From Methylophilaceae bacterium (GTDB lineage Bacteria > Pseudomonadota > Gammaproteobacteria > Burkholderiales > Methylophilaceae): a DNA stretch of 9,074 nucleotides. The stretch is from contig JADGRN010000048.1 of the NCBI GenBank assembly GCA_017880825.1, positions 1 through 9,074 of the forward strand, written 5' to 3'. Position 1 is the first letter of the stretch. Each line of letters opens with the position of its first letter. A program made the translations under genes and the position numbers. Below are positions 1-6,356 of this stretch, one piece after another. Under the pieces are notes generated by a model. The model did no database searches, was not told the DNA's origin, and was given only the letters and a program-made list of their open reading frames with translations.

Positions 1-719
1 GCACCATGCAGCAGCGTGGTACCCAATACCACGGCGACAAAATTGCCCATGCTGCCCAACAGGGCGGCATCCTGCGTAGCAACAAGCTTGATCAGCAGCG
101 CCATGATGCCCAGCGGGGCCAGATGCATGATCCAGCCGACGATGCGCAAAGTCAGCTCGAGCAATTCCTGCAACAACACCAACAAGTTGCGATAACGTTC
201 ACCGCCGATGACCAGCGCAATGCCAATGAACAGTGCGAATACCACCACCGCCAGCACGTTGCCTTGTGCCAATGCGGCTACCGGATTGACAAACAGGCCC
301 TGCAAAAACTGCGCAAAAAACTCCGGCAAGCTGAGTTGCTTGGCCTGGAAACTGTGCATGGCCTGCTCGAACATGGCTATATGCATTCCGGTACCGGGGT
401 GAAACAGGTTGGCGGCAGACAGGCCGAGCACAATCGCCAACGCCATCGAGAACACGAAAAAACCCAGCGTTGCCATCCACACCCGGTGTATCTGCTTATG
501 TGCCTGCAGGTTGGCGACGCCGACCGCGATGGAGGTGAACACCAGCGGAATCAGCACCATTTTGAGCAGGTCAATGAATACGCCCCCCATCAAACCACTG
601 GCGTACAAACCGGCTTTAACCGGCTCGCTATCCGAGCCTAGCATGTGGAAATAAAGCCCGATGGCTACGCCCAAAAACGCGCCTGAAACAATCTGCGTAT
701 TCAGGCTAGACCATTTCAT
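1..719 (-). CDS. Dicarboxylate/amino acid:cation symporter (DAACS family), N-terminal part
   Basis: Reading the minus strand from the ATG at 719 gives 239 open codons that run off the left edge, so the C-terminal part is missing. The protein is a hydrophobic inner-membrane transporter. Residues 10-25, 43-70, 82-105 and 155-172 look like membrane helices. The stretch FIDLLKMVLIPLVFTSI (48-64) is the characteristic helix of GltP/DctA-type symporters, and NPVAALAQGNVLAVVVFALF (145-164) is also family-typical. Members import dicarboxylates, glutamate/aspartate or neutral amino acids with Na+ or H+. The substrate-binding hairpins and the late helices that fix substrate lie outside the window, so I give no substrate or gene name. 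The start overlaps the stop of the upstream methyltransferase gene in an ATGA, so translation is probably coupled; an AAGG about 10 bases upstream may help. A transporter at the end of an RNA-methyltransferase operon is not an obvious functional fit. Confidence 0.87.
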   Translation of the reverse strand, partial: MKWSSLNTQIVSGAFLGVAIGLYFHMLGSDSEPVKAGLYASGLMGGVFIDLLKMVLIPLVFTSIAVGVANLQAHKQIHRVWMATLGFFVFSMALAIVLGLSAANLFHPGTGMHIAMFEQAMHSFQAKQLSLPEFFAQFLQGLFVNPVAALAQGNVLAVVVFALFIGIALVIGGERYRNLLVLLQELLELTLRIVGWIMHLAPLGIMALLIKLVATQDAALLGSMGNFVAVVLGTTLLHG

Positions 720-2128
720 GCAGGCTTGACCTTGGCTTTAGCCGCTTTCCTGGGGGCGGCGGCTTTTATTGTTCTCGTGGATTTTTTTGGCTTGAGCGTT
801 TTTCCCGGCACAGCTATTTGTTCCACAATTTTTTCCGTCACGGCAGCTTTTTCTGAAGATGCAGCTTTCTGAAAAACTGCGGCAAAAAAGCCATCGGTTT
901 GATGCAGATGCGGCAATAGCTTGAGATATTTTCCGGTATCCAGCGCAATTTGCTGCTGCGCCAAAATTTCAGCGGCATTCACCAGAGTAAAGTCCGTGTG
1001 TGCGGCCAAAAACGCTTCCGCAATCGCTTCGTTTTCTTCCTGCAACAGGCTGCAGGTGGCGTAGATTAGCCGTCCACCAGCTTTGACCAGTTTTGCGGCT
1101 CGCGCCAGAATGGCAGTCTGCTTGGCGCTTAGCTCGATGATATCCTGCGGCGTTTGGCGCCATTTCAGGTCCGGGTTGCGGCGCAAGGTGCCGAGCCCGC
1201 TGCATGGCGCATCCACCAACACCCGATCAAATTTGCCATTGAGGCGCTTGAGCTTTGGATCCTGCTCACTGCTAATCAACTGGCTATGCAGATTGGATAA
1301 GCCGGAACGCTTGAGCCGCTGGCCGAGGTTGAACAGGCGTTTATCGGAAACATCGAACGCGTAAATGCGCCCGCTGTTGCGCATCAGTGCTCCCAGCGCC
1401 AGGCTTTTACCACCGGCGCCGGCGCAGAAATCCGCCACCATTTCGCCACGGCGCGGCGCTACCAGATGGGCCAGCAACTGGCTGCCTTCATCCTGCACTT
1501 CGATTTTGCCGTCAGTAAATAATGGATGGCGGCTAATCGTCATTTTTTGCGCCATGCGTATGCCTGACGGCGAATACGGGGTTGCTACCACTGCATTTTC
1601 ACTGGCAAGCTTTTCCTTGGTCAATTGGGCAATGACCTCCTCGCGTGTCGCTTTGATCGTATTCACCCGTAAATCCAGTGAGGCTGGCAAATGCATGCTG
1701 CGCGCGATGATCAGGGCCTCCGCCTCGCCATATTGGGCGGCCAGGGTCTCCCACAGCCACTCCGGCAAATCTGCCTGCATGGCTAATGGCATGGCATCGG
1801 TCGATTTGGCCTTGATTGCCTGCGCCCACTCTTTTTGCTGTTTACTCAGCACTTCATCCAGATCACGCAGGCTCATGCCTTGTATGCGCAGCAGCCAGGC
1901 AAGCAACAATTTTCTGGGGTCTTCGCCATCCGCCAAATACGTCAGGAAACTTCTGCGGCGCAAAACAGCGTAGACCGATTCCGCGACAAAAGCGCGATCC
2001 CTGGTGCCCAATTCACGATTCTGGCGGAAGAACCAGCCCAGTTTTGCATCGGCCGGGCCGCTTCCTGCCAGCACATCGGCCAGAGCCATTGCGGCGAGAC
2101 GCAACAGGTTGGGGTTGATGATGCTCAT
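716..2128 (-). CDS. rsmB: RsmB/NOP-family RNA (cytosine-5) methyltransferase
   Basis: A 470-residue SAM-dependent m5C RNA methyltransferase of the NOL1/NOP2/Sun family; RsmB itself modifies C967 of 16S rRNA. The N-terminal ~130 residues look like the NusB-like RNA-binding region (ELGTRDRAFVAESVYAVLRR at 40-59). The catalytic domain follows: DLRVNT (152-157), SAM-binding motif I ADFCAGAGGK (232-241), DAPCSG with Cys309, and YATCSLLQEENE with Cys359. By homology Cys359 is the nucleophile and Cys309 assists product release. After the fold ends near 420, about 50 residues rich in Lys, Ala and Pro form a tail that E. coli RsmB (about 429 aa) lacks. Start and stop both lie in 4-base ATGA overlaps with neighbouring genes. 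No good Shine-Dalgarno precedes the start, which fits coupling. The family is certain; RsmB rather than an RsmF-like paralogue is likely but not proven. Confidence 0.9.
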   Translation of the reverse strand: MSIINPNLLRLAAMALADVLAGSGPADAKLGWFFRQNRELGTRDRAFVAESVYAVLRRRSFLTYLADGEDPRKLLLAWLLRIQGMSLRDLDEVLSKQQKEWAQAIKAKSTDAMPLAMQADLPEWLWETLAAQYGEAEALIIARSMHLPASLDLRVNTIKATREEVIAQLTKEKLASENAVVATPYSPSGIRMAQKMTISRHPLFTDGKIEVQDEGSQLLAHLVAPRRGEMVADFCAGAGGKSLALGALMRNSGRIYAFDVSDKRLFNLGQRLKRSGLSNLHSQLISSEQDPKLKRLNGKFDRVLVDAPCSGLGTLRRNPDLKWRQTPQDIIELSAKQTAILARAAKLVKAGGRLIYATCSLLQEENEAIAEAFLAAHTDFTLVNAAEILAQQQIALDTGKYLKLLPHLHQTDGFFAAVFQKAASSEKAAVTEKIVEQIAVPGKTLKPKKSTRTIKAAAPRKAAKAKVKPA

Positions 2129-3198
2129 TGCGGAATATTGCCAGTGGCGATGTCGCTGGTGATACGCGTTGCTGTTTGTTCAATCACGCTGCCGTCCTTT
2201 TCTGTAAATCGTATTTTAACCGGGATATGCCGGTAATCCATGGCCAGCCAGAGATCGATTTTCCTGTCGTTATCAGCATTGGTTTTGGCGATGTGGATAG
2301 TGCGCAGCATGCCCAGCTTGGTTTTTAGGGTTTCTTCACCCTCAAAACTGTAAACATGGTGGCCCAGTTTTTTGCCGTCGGTGACCGCAAGTTGCATTTG
2401 CTCCAGCGGCGGTACAAACATGAACTGGTACATAAAACTGAGGAAATCCTGGGTGCCTTCCGCGATATCCTCCGCATGAATTTTTTTACCCGCCTCCATG
2501 GTCAGTGTTCCTGCTGCCCAATCAAAAGTCGCGCGCCGTGATTTGTCCTTGTTTTTGCCATATTGATAGATGTAAGTTGACGGCTTGAGGCCGCGCTCCG
2601 TAACCACGCCTTCACTCACTTGCGTCAACGTGCTGAGTGCAAAGGCAGCCAGGCCCTTGGCTTCGGCCACGCTTTTCAATTGATAGCTGCCGTCCGGCTT
2701 GAACTGGTAACTGATGTGCGTTTCAATATATTCGCTATCAAAATCGGTTTCGACCGAGACCGGTGATTTCGCCACAGCTACCTCTTCATCCTGCGTGACA
2801 GGCTCGTCTGCTGTGATTTGCTGCTGGTCGTCAGTTTGTGGTGCTGGCTGCTGCGCTGGAATATCTGCACTGGGTTGCGCTGGCGCCGCCTCCACGGGTG
2901 CCGGATTGGCTGCAGCTTCGGTCGGAGGCGGTGATGGCAAAGGCGCCGGTGGTTTCTTCGCGACTGGTTTTGCAGGTTTGGCAGGCACGTGGGCAACTGG
3001 TGGCACGACGCGGGGCGCCGCTATTTTTGTTGGGGATACCAACACCACATTGACCGTGCTGTAAGAGGAGTCCAAACCAGCCCACAGATCAGGGAACCGG
3101 ATAGCCAGGCCACTCACCACCAGCCCATGCAACAAAACAGAAAGTGCCAGCGCCAAGCCTAAACGCCAATAAACCGGGTTTTTCCACCTACTCAACAT
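2125..3198 (-). CDS. DUF3108 protein with TonB-like N-terminal anchor and Pro/Ala-rich linker
   Basis: A 357-residue envelope protein. Residues 11-33 form one membrane helix, predicted N-in. Residues about 60-125 are a Pro/Ala linker with a PAKPAKPVAKKPPAP core, followed by an acidic Gln/Asp/Glu-rich stretch (122-140). Residues about 155-345 form a DUF3108 domain, with GTQDFLSFMYQFMFV at 248-262 and HIPVKI at 324-329. The helix contains ALSVLLHGLVVSG, very like the TonB helix including its S-x-x-x-H pair (Ser20, His24), and is followed by VNVVLVSP (49-56), as in TonB. The usual TonB C-terminal domain is absent. The DUF3108 half is clearly homologous to the product of the gene just upstream, which it overlaps by 11 bases. 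It also overlaps the methyltransferase gene by 4 bases. The function of DUF3108 is not known to me. An inner-membrane protein reaching into the periplasm is a structural inference. Confidence 0.85.
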   Translation of the reverse strand: MLSRWKNPVYWRLGLALALSVLLHGLVVSGLAIRFPDLWAGLDSSYSTVNVVLVSPTKIAAPRVVPPVAHVPAKPAKPVAKKPPAPLPSPPPTEAAANPAPVEAAPAQPSADIPAQQPAPQTDDQQQITADEPVTQDEEVAVAKSPVSVETDFDSEYIETHISYQFKPDGSYQLKSVAEAKGLAAFALSTLTQVSEGVVTERGLKPSTYIYQYGKNKDKSRRATFDWAAGTLTMEAGKKIHAEDIAEGTQDFLSFMYQFMFVPPLEQMQLAVTDGKKLGHHVYSFEGEETLKTKLGMLRTIHIAKTNADNDRKIDLWLAMDYRHIPVKIRFTEKDGSVIEQTATRITSDIATGNIPQ

Positions 3199-3871
3199 GC
3201 AGGCTGGTCAGCGTCTGTTCGATCTTGCCACCGCTGTCATCACGCGAGCTCAAGCGCACCGGGATATGCTGGCTCTCATTACCCAGCCACATTTCCCGTT
3301 CATCGCCTGAGGGATCGGTATCCACCAAATGCAAGGTCTTGAATTTGCCTGCGCCAATCTCCAGCGGCAAGCCGCGATCAGCCACTTTGTAACGATACGT
3401 CTTCAGTCTTTTACCCGTGGTCACGGGCAATACCAGTTCGTCACCGGCTGGCTGGACAAACATGAACTGATAAGCCAGGCTGGTTATATCCTGGGTGCCT
3501 TTTTCCAGCGGCGCAGTGGTGACAGCACCCTTGACCTTCATGCTGAGAGTTTTGGTCGCCCAGTTAAAATCTGCCACTATCGTCTTTTTCGCATTGTCGC
3601 CCTGGTGCTGCTCGAAATGTTTAGGCTTCAAGCCCTCGCCAGTCACCTCACCCTCGCTCAGCAGTCTGCGCTGGCCAAACAAGGCATAAGCACCCAAACC
3701 TTCGGTGATGCTCTCAATGCGATATTTGCCGTTTTCCTGACGGAAAGTTTCGGTCACCGTAGCAAACGGCTGACCGTTTCTGGTGGCTTCATACACTGCG
3801 GTCAGTTGCTTTGGTGCAGCATTGGCCAGTGTTGCAACAAAACACAGCAGTAGCGGAATAATTCTTAACAT
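3188..3871 (-). CDS. Secreted DUF3108 domain protein
   Basis: A 227-residue protein with a Sec-type signal peptide: MLRIIPLLLCFVATLANA, probable cleavage after Ala18 (ANA/AP). There is no lipobox: the only early Cys (Cys10) lies inside the hydrophobic core. The mature part, about 209 residues, is a single DUF3108 domain, expected to be a mostly beta periplasmic fold. Landmarks shared with the downstream paralogue are the Ser-Glu-Gly and GLKP elements (72-83), DFNWATKTLSM (101-111), GTQDITSLAYQFMFVQP (125-141), HIPV (202-205) and IEQT (217-220). The start is well supported by an AGGAGG 6 bases upstream of the ATG and by the signal peptide. It heads the overlapping four-gene group and probably sets its translation. 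The biochemical role is unknown. Secretion and domain assignment are strong; any link to RNA methylation or purine synthesis is only positional. Confidence 0.87.
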   Translation of the reverse strand: MLRIIPLLLCFVATLANAAPKQLTAVYEATRNGQPFATVTETFRQENGKYRIESITEGLGAYALFGQRRLLSEGEVTGEGLKPKHFEQHQGDNAKKTIVADFNWATKTLSMKVKGAVTTAPLEKGTQDITSLAYQFMFVQPAGDELVLPVTTGKRLKTYRYKVADRGLPLEIGAGKFKTLHLVDTDPSGDEREMWLGNESQHIPVRLSSRDDSGGKIEQTLTSLHVE

Positions 3872-3962
3872 TTAGTGCCTCCTGGATATTTGGCCCAGAG
3901 GTTCAGCCAGACTGGAAACCAACGTTCCATAGGTTGTGCCGGTTGGCAAGGACTTACATAAG
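3872..3962 (-). other. Short intergenic gap between purM and the DUF3108 group
   Basis: These 91 bases contain the AGGAGG site and little else that I can support. I found no GC-rich hairpin followed by a T-run, so purM transcription may read through into the DUF3108-rsmB group. TTGCCA occurs on the minus strand near 3941-3946, but no convincing -10 sits at proper spacing, so I do not call a promoter. I see no gene here. Confidence 0.5.
3878..3883 (-). promoter_or_regulatory. Strong ribosome binding site for the secreted DUF3108 gene
   Basis: AGGAGG on the minus strand, separated from the ATG at 3871 by the six bases CACTAA. It is the best Shine-Dalgarno in the left half of the window. The three genes downstream have weak or no sites of their own and overlap one another, so this may be the main ribosome entry point for the group. 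Confidence 0.85.
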
Positions 3963-5036
3963 CTAAACTACGATGGTTGGTGCCTCGCCGTTTTGCTGAC
4001 GGCGGATATGGCCGATGGTCCACACCTGTTCGCCTTCACCAGCCAGTAATTCTGTGGCTCTGGCAGCATCTTGTGCAGCAACAATCACCGCCATGCCAAT
4101 GCCGCAATTGAAGGTACGGAACATTTCCTCATCTGTCACGTTGCCCTGCGCCTGTAGCCAAGTGAATAGCGCCGGCATTTGCCAGCTGCCTTTTTTAATT
4201 TCAGCGGTCAGGCCTTGCGGCAATACACGCGGAATGTTCTCGGTCAGCCCGCCCCCGGTAATATGCGCCAACCCTTTGACTGACAGGACTTGCATTAGTT
4301 TGAGCAACGGTTTCACATAAATGCGCGTCGGCGCCATTACCACGTCGCGCAACGGTTTGCCGCCAAACAATCCATCAGCATCGCTATCCATGGAGATGCC
4401 GGAACGCTCAATCAATTTGCGGATCAACGAATAACCATTGGAATGCGCACCGCTAGAGGCGAGGCCCAGTACGATGTCGCCTGCGCTAATGCTGCTGCCG
4501 TTGATGATGGCTTCTTTTTCCACCGCGCCCACGGCAAATCCCGCCAAATCGTATTCACCTGCCAGATACATGCCCGGCATTTCGGCGGTTTCACCCCCTA
4601 CCAGCGCGCATCCGGCCTGCTCGCAACCTTCAGCAATGCCTTTGATGACCTGTGCCGCCGTGCCGACATCCAGCTTGCCGCAGGCAAAATAATCAAGGAA
4701 AAACAGCGGTTCCGCGCCCTGCACCAGAATGTCGTTGACGCTCATAGCGACCAGATCGATACCCACGGTGTCATGCTTGTTGAGCTGAAAAGCCAGCTTA
4801 AGCTTGGTGCCCACGCCATCGGTACCGGACACCAATACCGGATGCTTGAATTTCTTTGGCACCTCGAATAAAGAACCGAATCCACCGATACCGCCCATGA
4901 CTTCGGGCCGCATGGTTCTTTTGGCGTATGGCTTGATCTGCTCGACCAGCGCGTCACCCGCTTCGATATCGACACCGGCATCGCGATAACTCATTGAGGA
5001 TTTTGTCGAATCGCCGTTCGAATGCTTAGAATTCAA
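3963..5036 (-). CDS. purM: Phosphoribosylformylglycinamidine cyclo-ligase (AIR synthetase)
   Basis: PurM catalyses the fifth step of de novo purine synthesis, the ATP-dependent closure of FGAM to aminoimidazole ribotide, in the cytosol as a dimer. The whole protein is recognisable: [16 protein letters not shown] (16-31), [16 protein letters not shown] (45-60), the glycine-rich [16 protein letters not shown] (68-83), [20 protein letters not shown] (92-111), [11 protein letters not shown] (147-157), [14 protein letters not shown] (194-207), APTRIYVKP (235-243), [13 protein letters not shown] (261-273) and FNCGIGMAV (309-317). The longest frame starts at TTG 5036 and gives 357 aa; an internal ATG at 4994 gives 343 aa, against 345 for E. 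coli. I keep the longer form because residues TKSSMSY line up with DKTSLSY of E. coli PurM upstream of that Met, but neither start has a clear Shine-Dalgarno. purN, a frequent partner gene, is not in the window. Confidence 0.96.
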   Translation of the reverse strand: MNSKHSNGDSTKSSMSYRDAGVDIEAGDALVEQIKPYAKRTMRPEVMGGIGGFGSLFEVPKKFKHPVLVSGTDGVGTKLKLAFQLNKHDTVGIDLVAMSVNDILVQGAEPLFFLDYFACGKLDVGTAAQVIKGIAEGCEQAGCALVGGETAEMPGMYLAGEYDLAGFAVGAVEKEAIINGSSISAGDIVLGLASSGAHSNGYSLIRKLIERSGISMDSDADGLFGGKPLRDVVMAPTRIYVKPLLKLMQVLSVKGLAHITGGGLTENIPRVLPQGLTAEIKKGSWQMPALFTWLQAQGNVTDEEMFRTFNCGIGMAVIVAAQDAARATELLAGEGEQVWTIGHIRRQQNGEAPTIVV

Positions 5037-5104
5037 GTCGAGTTCTCGCTTTCCACTATAAAATACATAAAAATTACTGAATTGAAGGCATAATTTTACC
5101 CGAT
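5037..5104. promoter_or_regulatory. Divergent AT-rich promoter region between purM and the AI-2E permease gene
   Basis: This is the only divergent gap in the window, so promoters for both halves are expected here. On the minus strand TATAGT (5055-5060) matches the sigma-70 -10 box at 5/6 and points to purM, but no good -35 lies 16-18 bases upstream. On the plus strand TATAAAAT (5057-5064) and CATAAT (5089-5094) are -10 candidates for the permease gene. The second would start transcription about at the ATG (5105), giving a nearly leaderless message, which would suit the absence of a well-placed Shine-Dalgarno (GAAGG at 5084-5088 is too far). The exact elements are uncertain; the location is the safer claim. 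I saw no purine-repressor operator that I would defend. Confidence 0.4.
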
Positions 5105-6184
5105 ATGGTCACCAAACGAGAAAACGTCTTACCCGATTACCGCTGGATATTGCTGGCGTTTGGTTTTTTGCTGCTGGTTTACCTGCTCAGGCCCATACTC
5201 GCGCCGTTTTTGATTGCCGCCATTCTGGCTTACATTTGCAGCCCATTGGTCGATAGGCTGGGCAATCTCAAGCTGGGCAGGTTGGCTGTGGGGCGCTCTG
5301 TGGGCAGCATCATCGTCATGCTGATGCTGATCGGCATCGTCATCTTGCTATTGCTGATTGTTGTGCCTCTGGTTCAAAAGGAACTACTGCTGGTCATCGA
5401 AAGACTGCCTGCATATCTTGCCGCAATGCGCAGTCGCCTGGACCCTTGGCTGCTAAATCATTTTGATGTCACGCTGGCGATAGATCCGGCACAAATTCAG
5501 GAAATCATCAGCAAAAACTGGAAAACTGCCGGTAATTTTGCCGGGCAGTTCCTGCTTAGCGTCAGCAACCATGGCCTGGCCCTGATCGGTTGGGTAGTCA
5601 GTTTGCTACTGGTGCCGGTGGTGCTTTTTTACCTGTTGCGCGACTGGCATATCCTGGTTGCCAAGGTCGCCGAGATTTTGCCGCGTCGCTGGTATGCGAA
5701 GACCACCACTATCGCGCAGGAAATCGACCGTGTGCTGGCAGAATTTTTGCGCGGCCAGCTATCGGTGATGGTGCTGATGAGTATTTTCTACTCAACAGGC
5801 TTATGGTTGGCGGGGCTTGAATTGGCCTTGCCGATAGGCCTGATTTCCGGGCTGCTGGGCTTTGTGCCCTATCTGGGAATCAGCACCGGTATCGTGCTGG
5901 CCTTGCTGGCCTCGGCGCTGCAATTCACCAGCCTTGGCCAGATTATTCCGGTACTGGTGGTTTTTGGCCTGGGTCAGGGACTGGAAGGCATGCTGCTCAC
6001 TCCCTGGCTGGTCGGCGATCGCATCGGCCTGCACCCTGTAGCTGTGATTTTTGCCTTGCTGGCAGGCGGGCAGTTGTTTGGCTTTAGCGGGATACTGCTG
6101 GCGCTGCCCGTCAGTGCCGCGATTGCCGTTGGTTTGCGCCACGCCAAGCACAGCTATCTCGCCAGCGACTTTTGGAACCGCTGA
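5105..6184 (+). CDS. AI-2E family transporter (PerM-like permease)
   Basis: A 359-residue polytopic inner-membrane protein of the AI-2E_transport/UPF0118 family, whose members include the AI-2 exporter TqsA, PerM and Na+/H+ antiporter-like proteins. Helices are visible at about 14-45 (two), 66-90, 150-178, 214-238, 241-275 (two), 278-297 and 311-346. The long loop 95-147 between helices is the usual soluble segment. Family hallmarks are [16 protein letters not shown] (214-229), [20 protein letters not shown] (249-268), [22 protein letters not shown] (298-319) and [10 protein letters not shown] (329-338). Position between purM and hda matches the gene usually named perM in beta- and gammaproteobacteria, but the substrate cannot be read from sequence. 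The last two codons and the TGA (6182-6184) lie inside the left end of an inserted MITE-like element, so the native C-terminus has been altered by a few residues. Confidence 0.92.
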   Translation: MVTKRENVLPDYRWILLAFGFLLLVYLLRPILAPFLIAAILAYICSPLVDRLGNLKLGRLAVGRSVGSIIVMLMLIGIVILLLLIVVPLVQKELLLVIERLPAYLAAMRSRLDPWLLNHFDVTLAIDPAQIQEIISKNWKTAGNFAGQFLLSVSNHGLALIGWVVSLLLVPVVLFYLLRDWHILVAKVAEILPRRWYAKTTTIAQEIDRVLAEFLRGQLSVMVLMSIFYSTGLWLAGLELALPIGLISGLLGFVPYLGISTGIVLALLASALQFTSLGQIIPVLVVFGLGQGLEGMLLTPWLVGDRIGLHPVAVIFALLAGGQLFGFSGILLALPVSAAIAVGLRHAKHSYLASDFWNR

Positions 6185-6192
6185 TTAGGTCC
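6174..6192 (+). repeat. Left terminal inverted repeat of the MITE-like element
   Basis: GGAACCGCTGATTAGGTCC; pairs with the right end apart from two mismatches (positions 7 and 15). It contains the last codons and the TGA stop of the permease gene. Confidence 0.8.
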
Positions 6193-6210
6193 ACCATGAA
6201 CCGCGTTGCT

Positions 6211-6302
6211 GTCAAGAATGAGATGATCGCCAGACGCACGACGCAGGTCGTAGTTATTCTACGAAGCCAAGGAGTGCAACGCCGCGAGCTCTCATTCTTG
6301 AC
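6211..6302. repeat. Nested perfect 13-bp inverted repeat inside the element
   Basis: The arms are GTCAAGAATGAGA (6211-6223) and its exact reverse complement (6290-6302), 66 bases apart. Outside them GTTGC (6205-6209) can pair with GCAAC (6303-6307), leaving one bulged T at 6210. If transcribed from the permease gene into hda, these arms would form a long stable stem. Confidence 0.85.
6248..6264. repeat. Central hairpin of the element
   Basis: TCGTAG, loop TTATT, CTACGA: a 6-bp perfect stem, extendable by GG/CC (6246-6247 with 6267-6268) across a 2-base bulge. There is no T-run after it, so it does not look like an intrinsic terminator. Confidence 0.75.
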
Positions 6303-6329
6303 GCAACCCTTTGGGACAGCGACTTTGCG

Positions 6330-6348
6330 GGACTTAATCAGAGGTTCC
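6330..6348 (-). repeat. Right terminal inverted repeat of the MITE-like element
   Basis: Read on the minus strand it is GGAACCTCTGATTAAGTCC. On the plus strand it carries AGAGG (6340-6344), the only Shine-Dalgarno-like sequence in front of hda, 12 bases from the GTG start. Confidence 0.8.
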
Positions 6349-6356
6349 TTAAACAA

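Larger units (their letters stand above)
6174..6348. mobile_element. MITE-like palindromic element, 175 bp, non-autonomous
   Basis: The ends are inverted copies of GGAACCkCTGATTArGTCC: left 6174-6192, right 6330-6348 read in reverse, 17 of 19 identical, with the outermost six bases perfect. Inside them lies a second, perfect 13-bp inverted pair (GTCAAGAATGAGA, 6211-6223 and 6290-6302), flanked outward by GTTGC/GCAAC, and at the centre a hairpin at 6248-6264. Read end to end the element is an imperfect palindrome, with the right arm about 10 bases longer between the outer and inner repeats. It encodes no transposase, so if mobile it depends on a transposase in trans. The flanks are TT on both sides (6172-6173, 6349-6350), which could be a 2-bp target duplication but could be chance. 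I cannot assign a transposase family from the ends. Only one copy is in the window, so repetition in the genome is predicted, not seen. Confidence 0.72.

Noticed and set aside
6..641. 211-codon plus-strand open frame opposite the symporter gene
   Set aside because: Composition is low-complexity Gln/His/Arg, the mirror of a Leu/Ala/Gly-rich membrane protein. The minus strand gives a clear DAACS transporter with family motifs.
1365..1973. 202-codon plus-strand open frame opposite the RNA methyltransferase gene
   Set aside because: Ser/Arg/Ala-rich shadow with no domain features. The opposite strand holds catalytic motifs throughout.
2876..3020. Pro/Ala-rich coding stretch as a tandem DNA repeat
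   Set aside because: The protein is low-complexity, but the DNA shows no regular repeat unit. It is best read as a periplasmic linker.
3329..3853. 174-codon plus-strand open frame opposite the secreted DUF3108 gene
   Set aside because: The opposite strand has a perfect Shine-Dalgarno, a signal peptide and a domain homologous to its neighbour. This frame has none of these.
3895..3962. Possible terminator after purM
   Set aside because: The best pairing (CCAAC with GTTGG) has a very large loop and no T-run, so it does not qualify.
6248..6264. Central hairpin of the element as an intrinsic terminator for the permease gene
   Set aside because: The stem is short, not GC-rich, and is not followed by a run of T on either strand.
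6111..6356. Minus-strand 81-codon frame across the permease end and the MITE-like element
   Set aside because: It runs through an inverted-repeat element and antisense to the permease; no conserved features.
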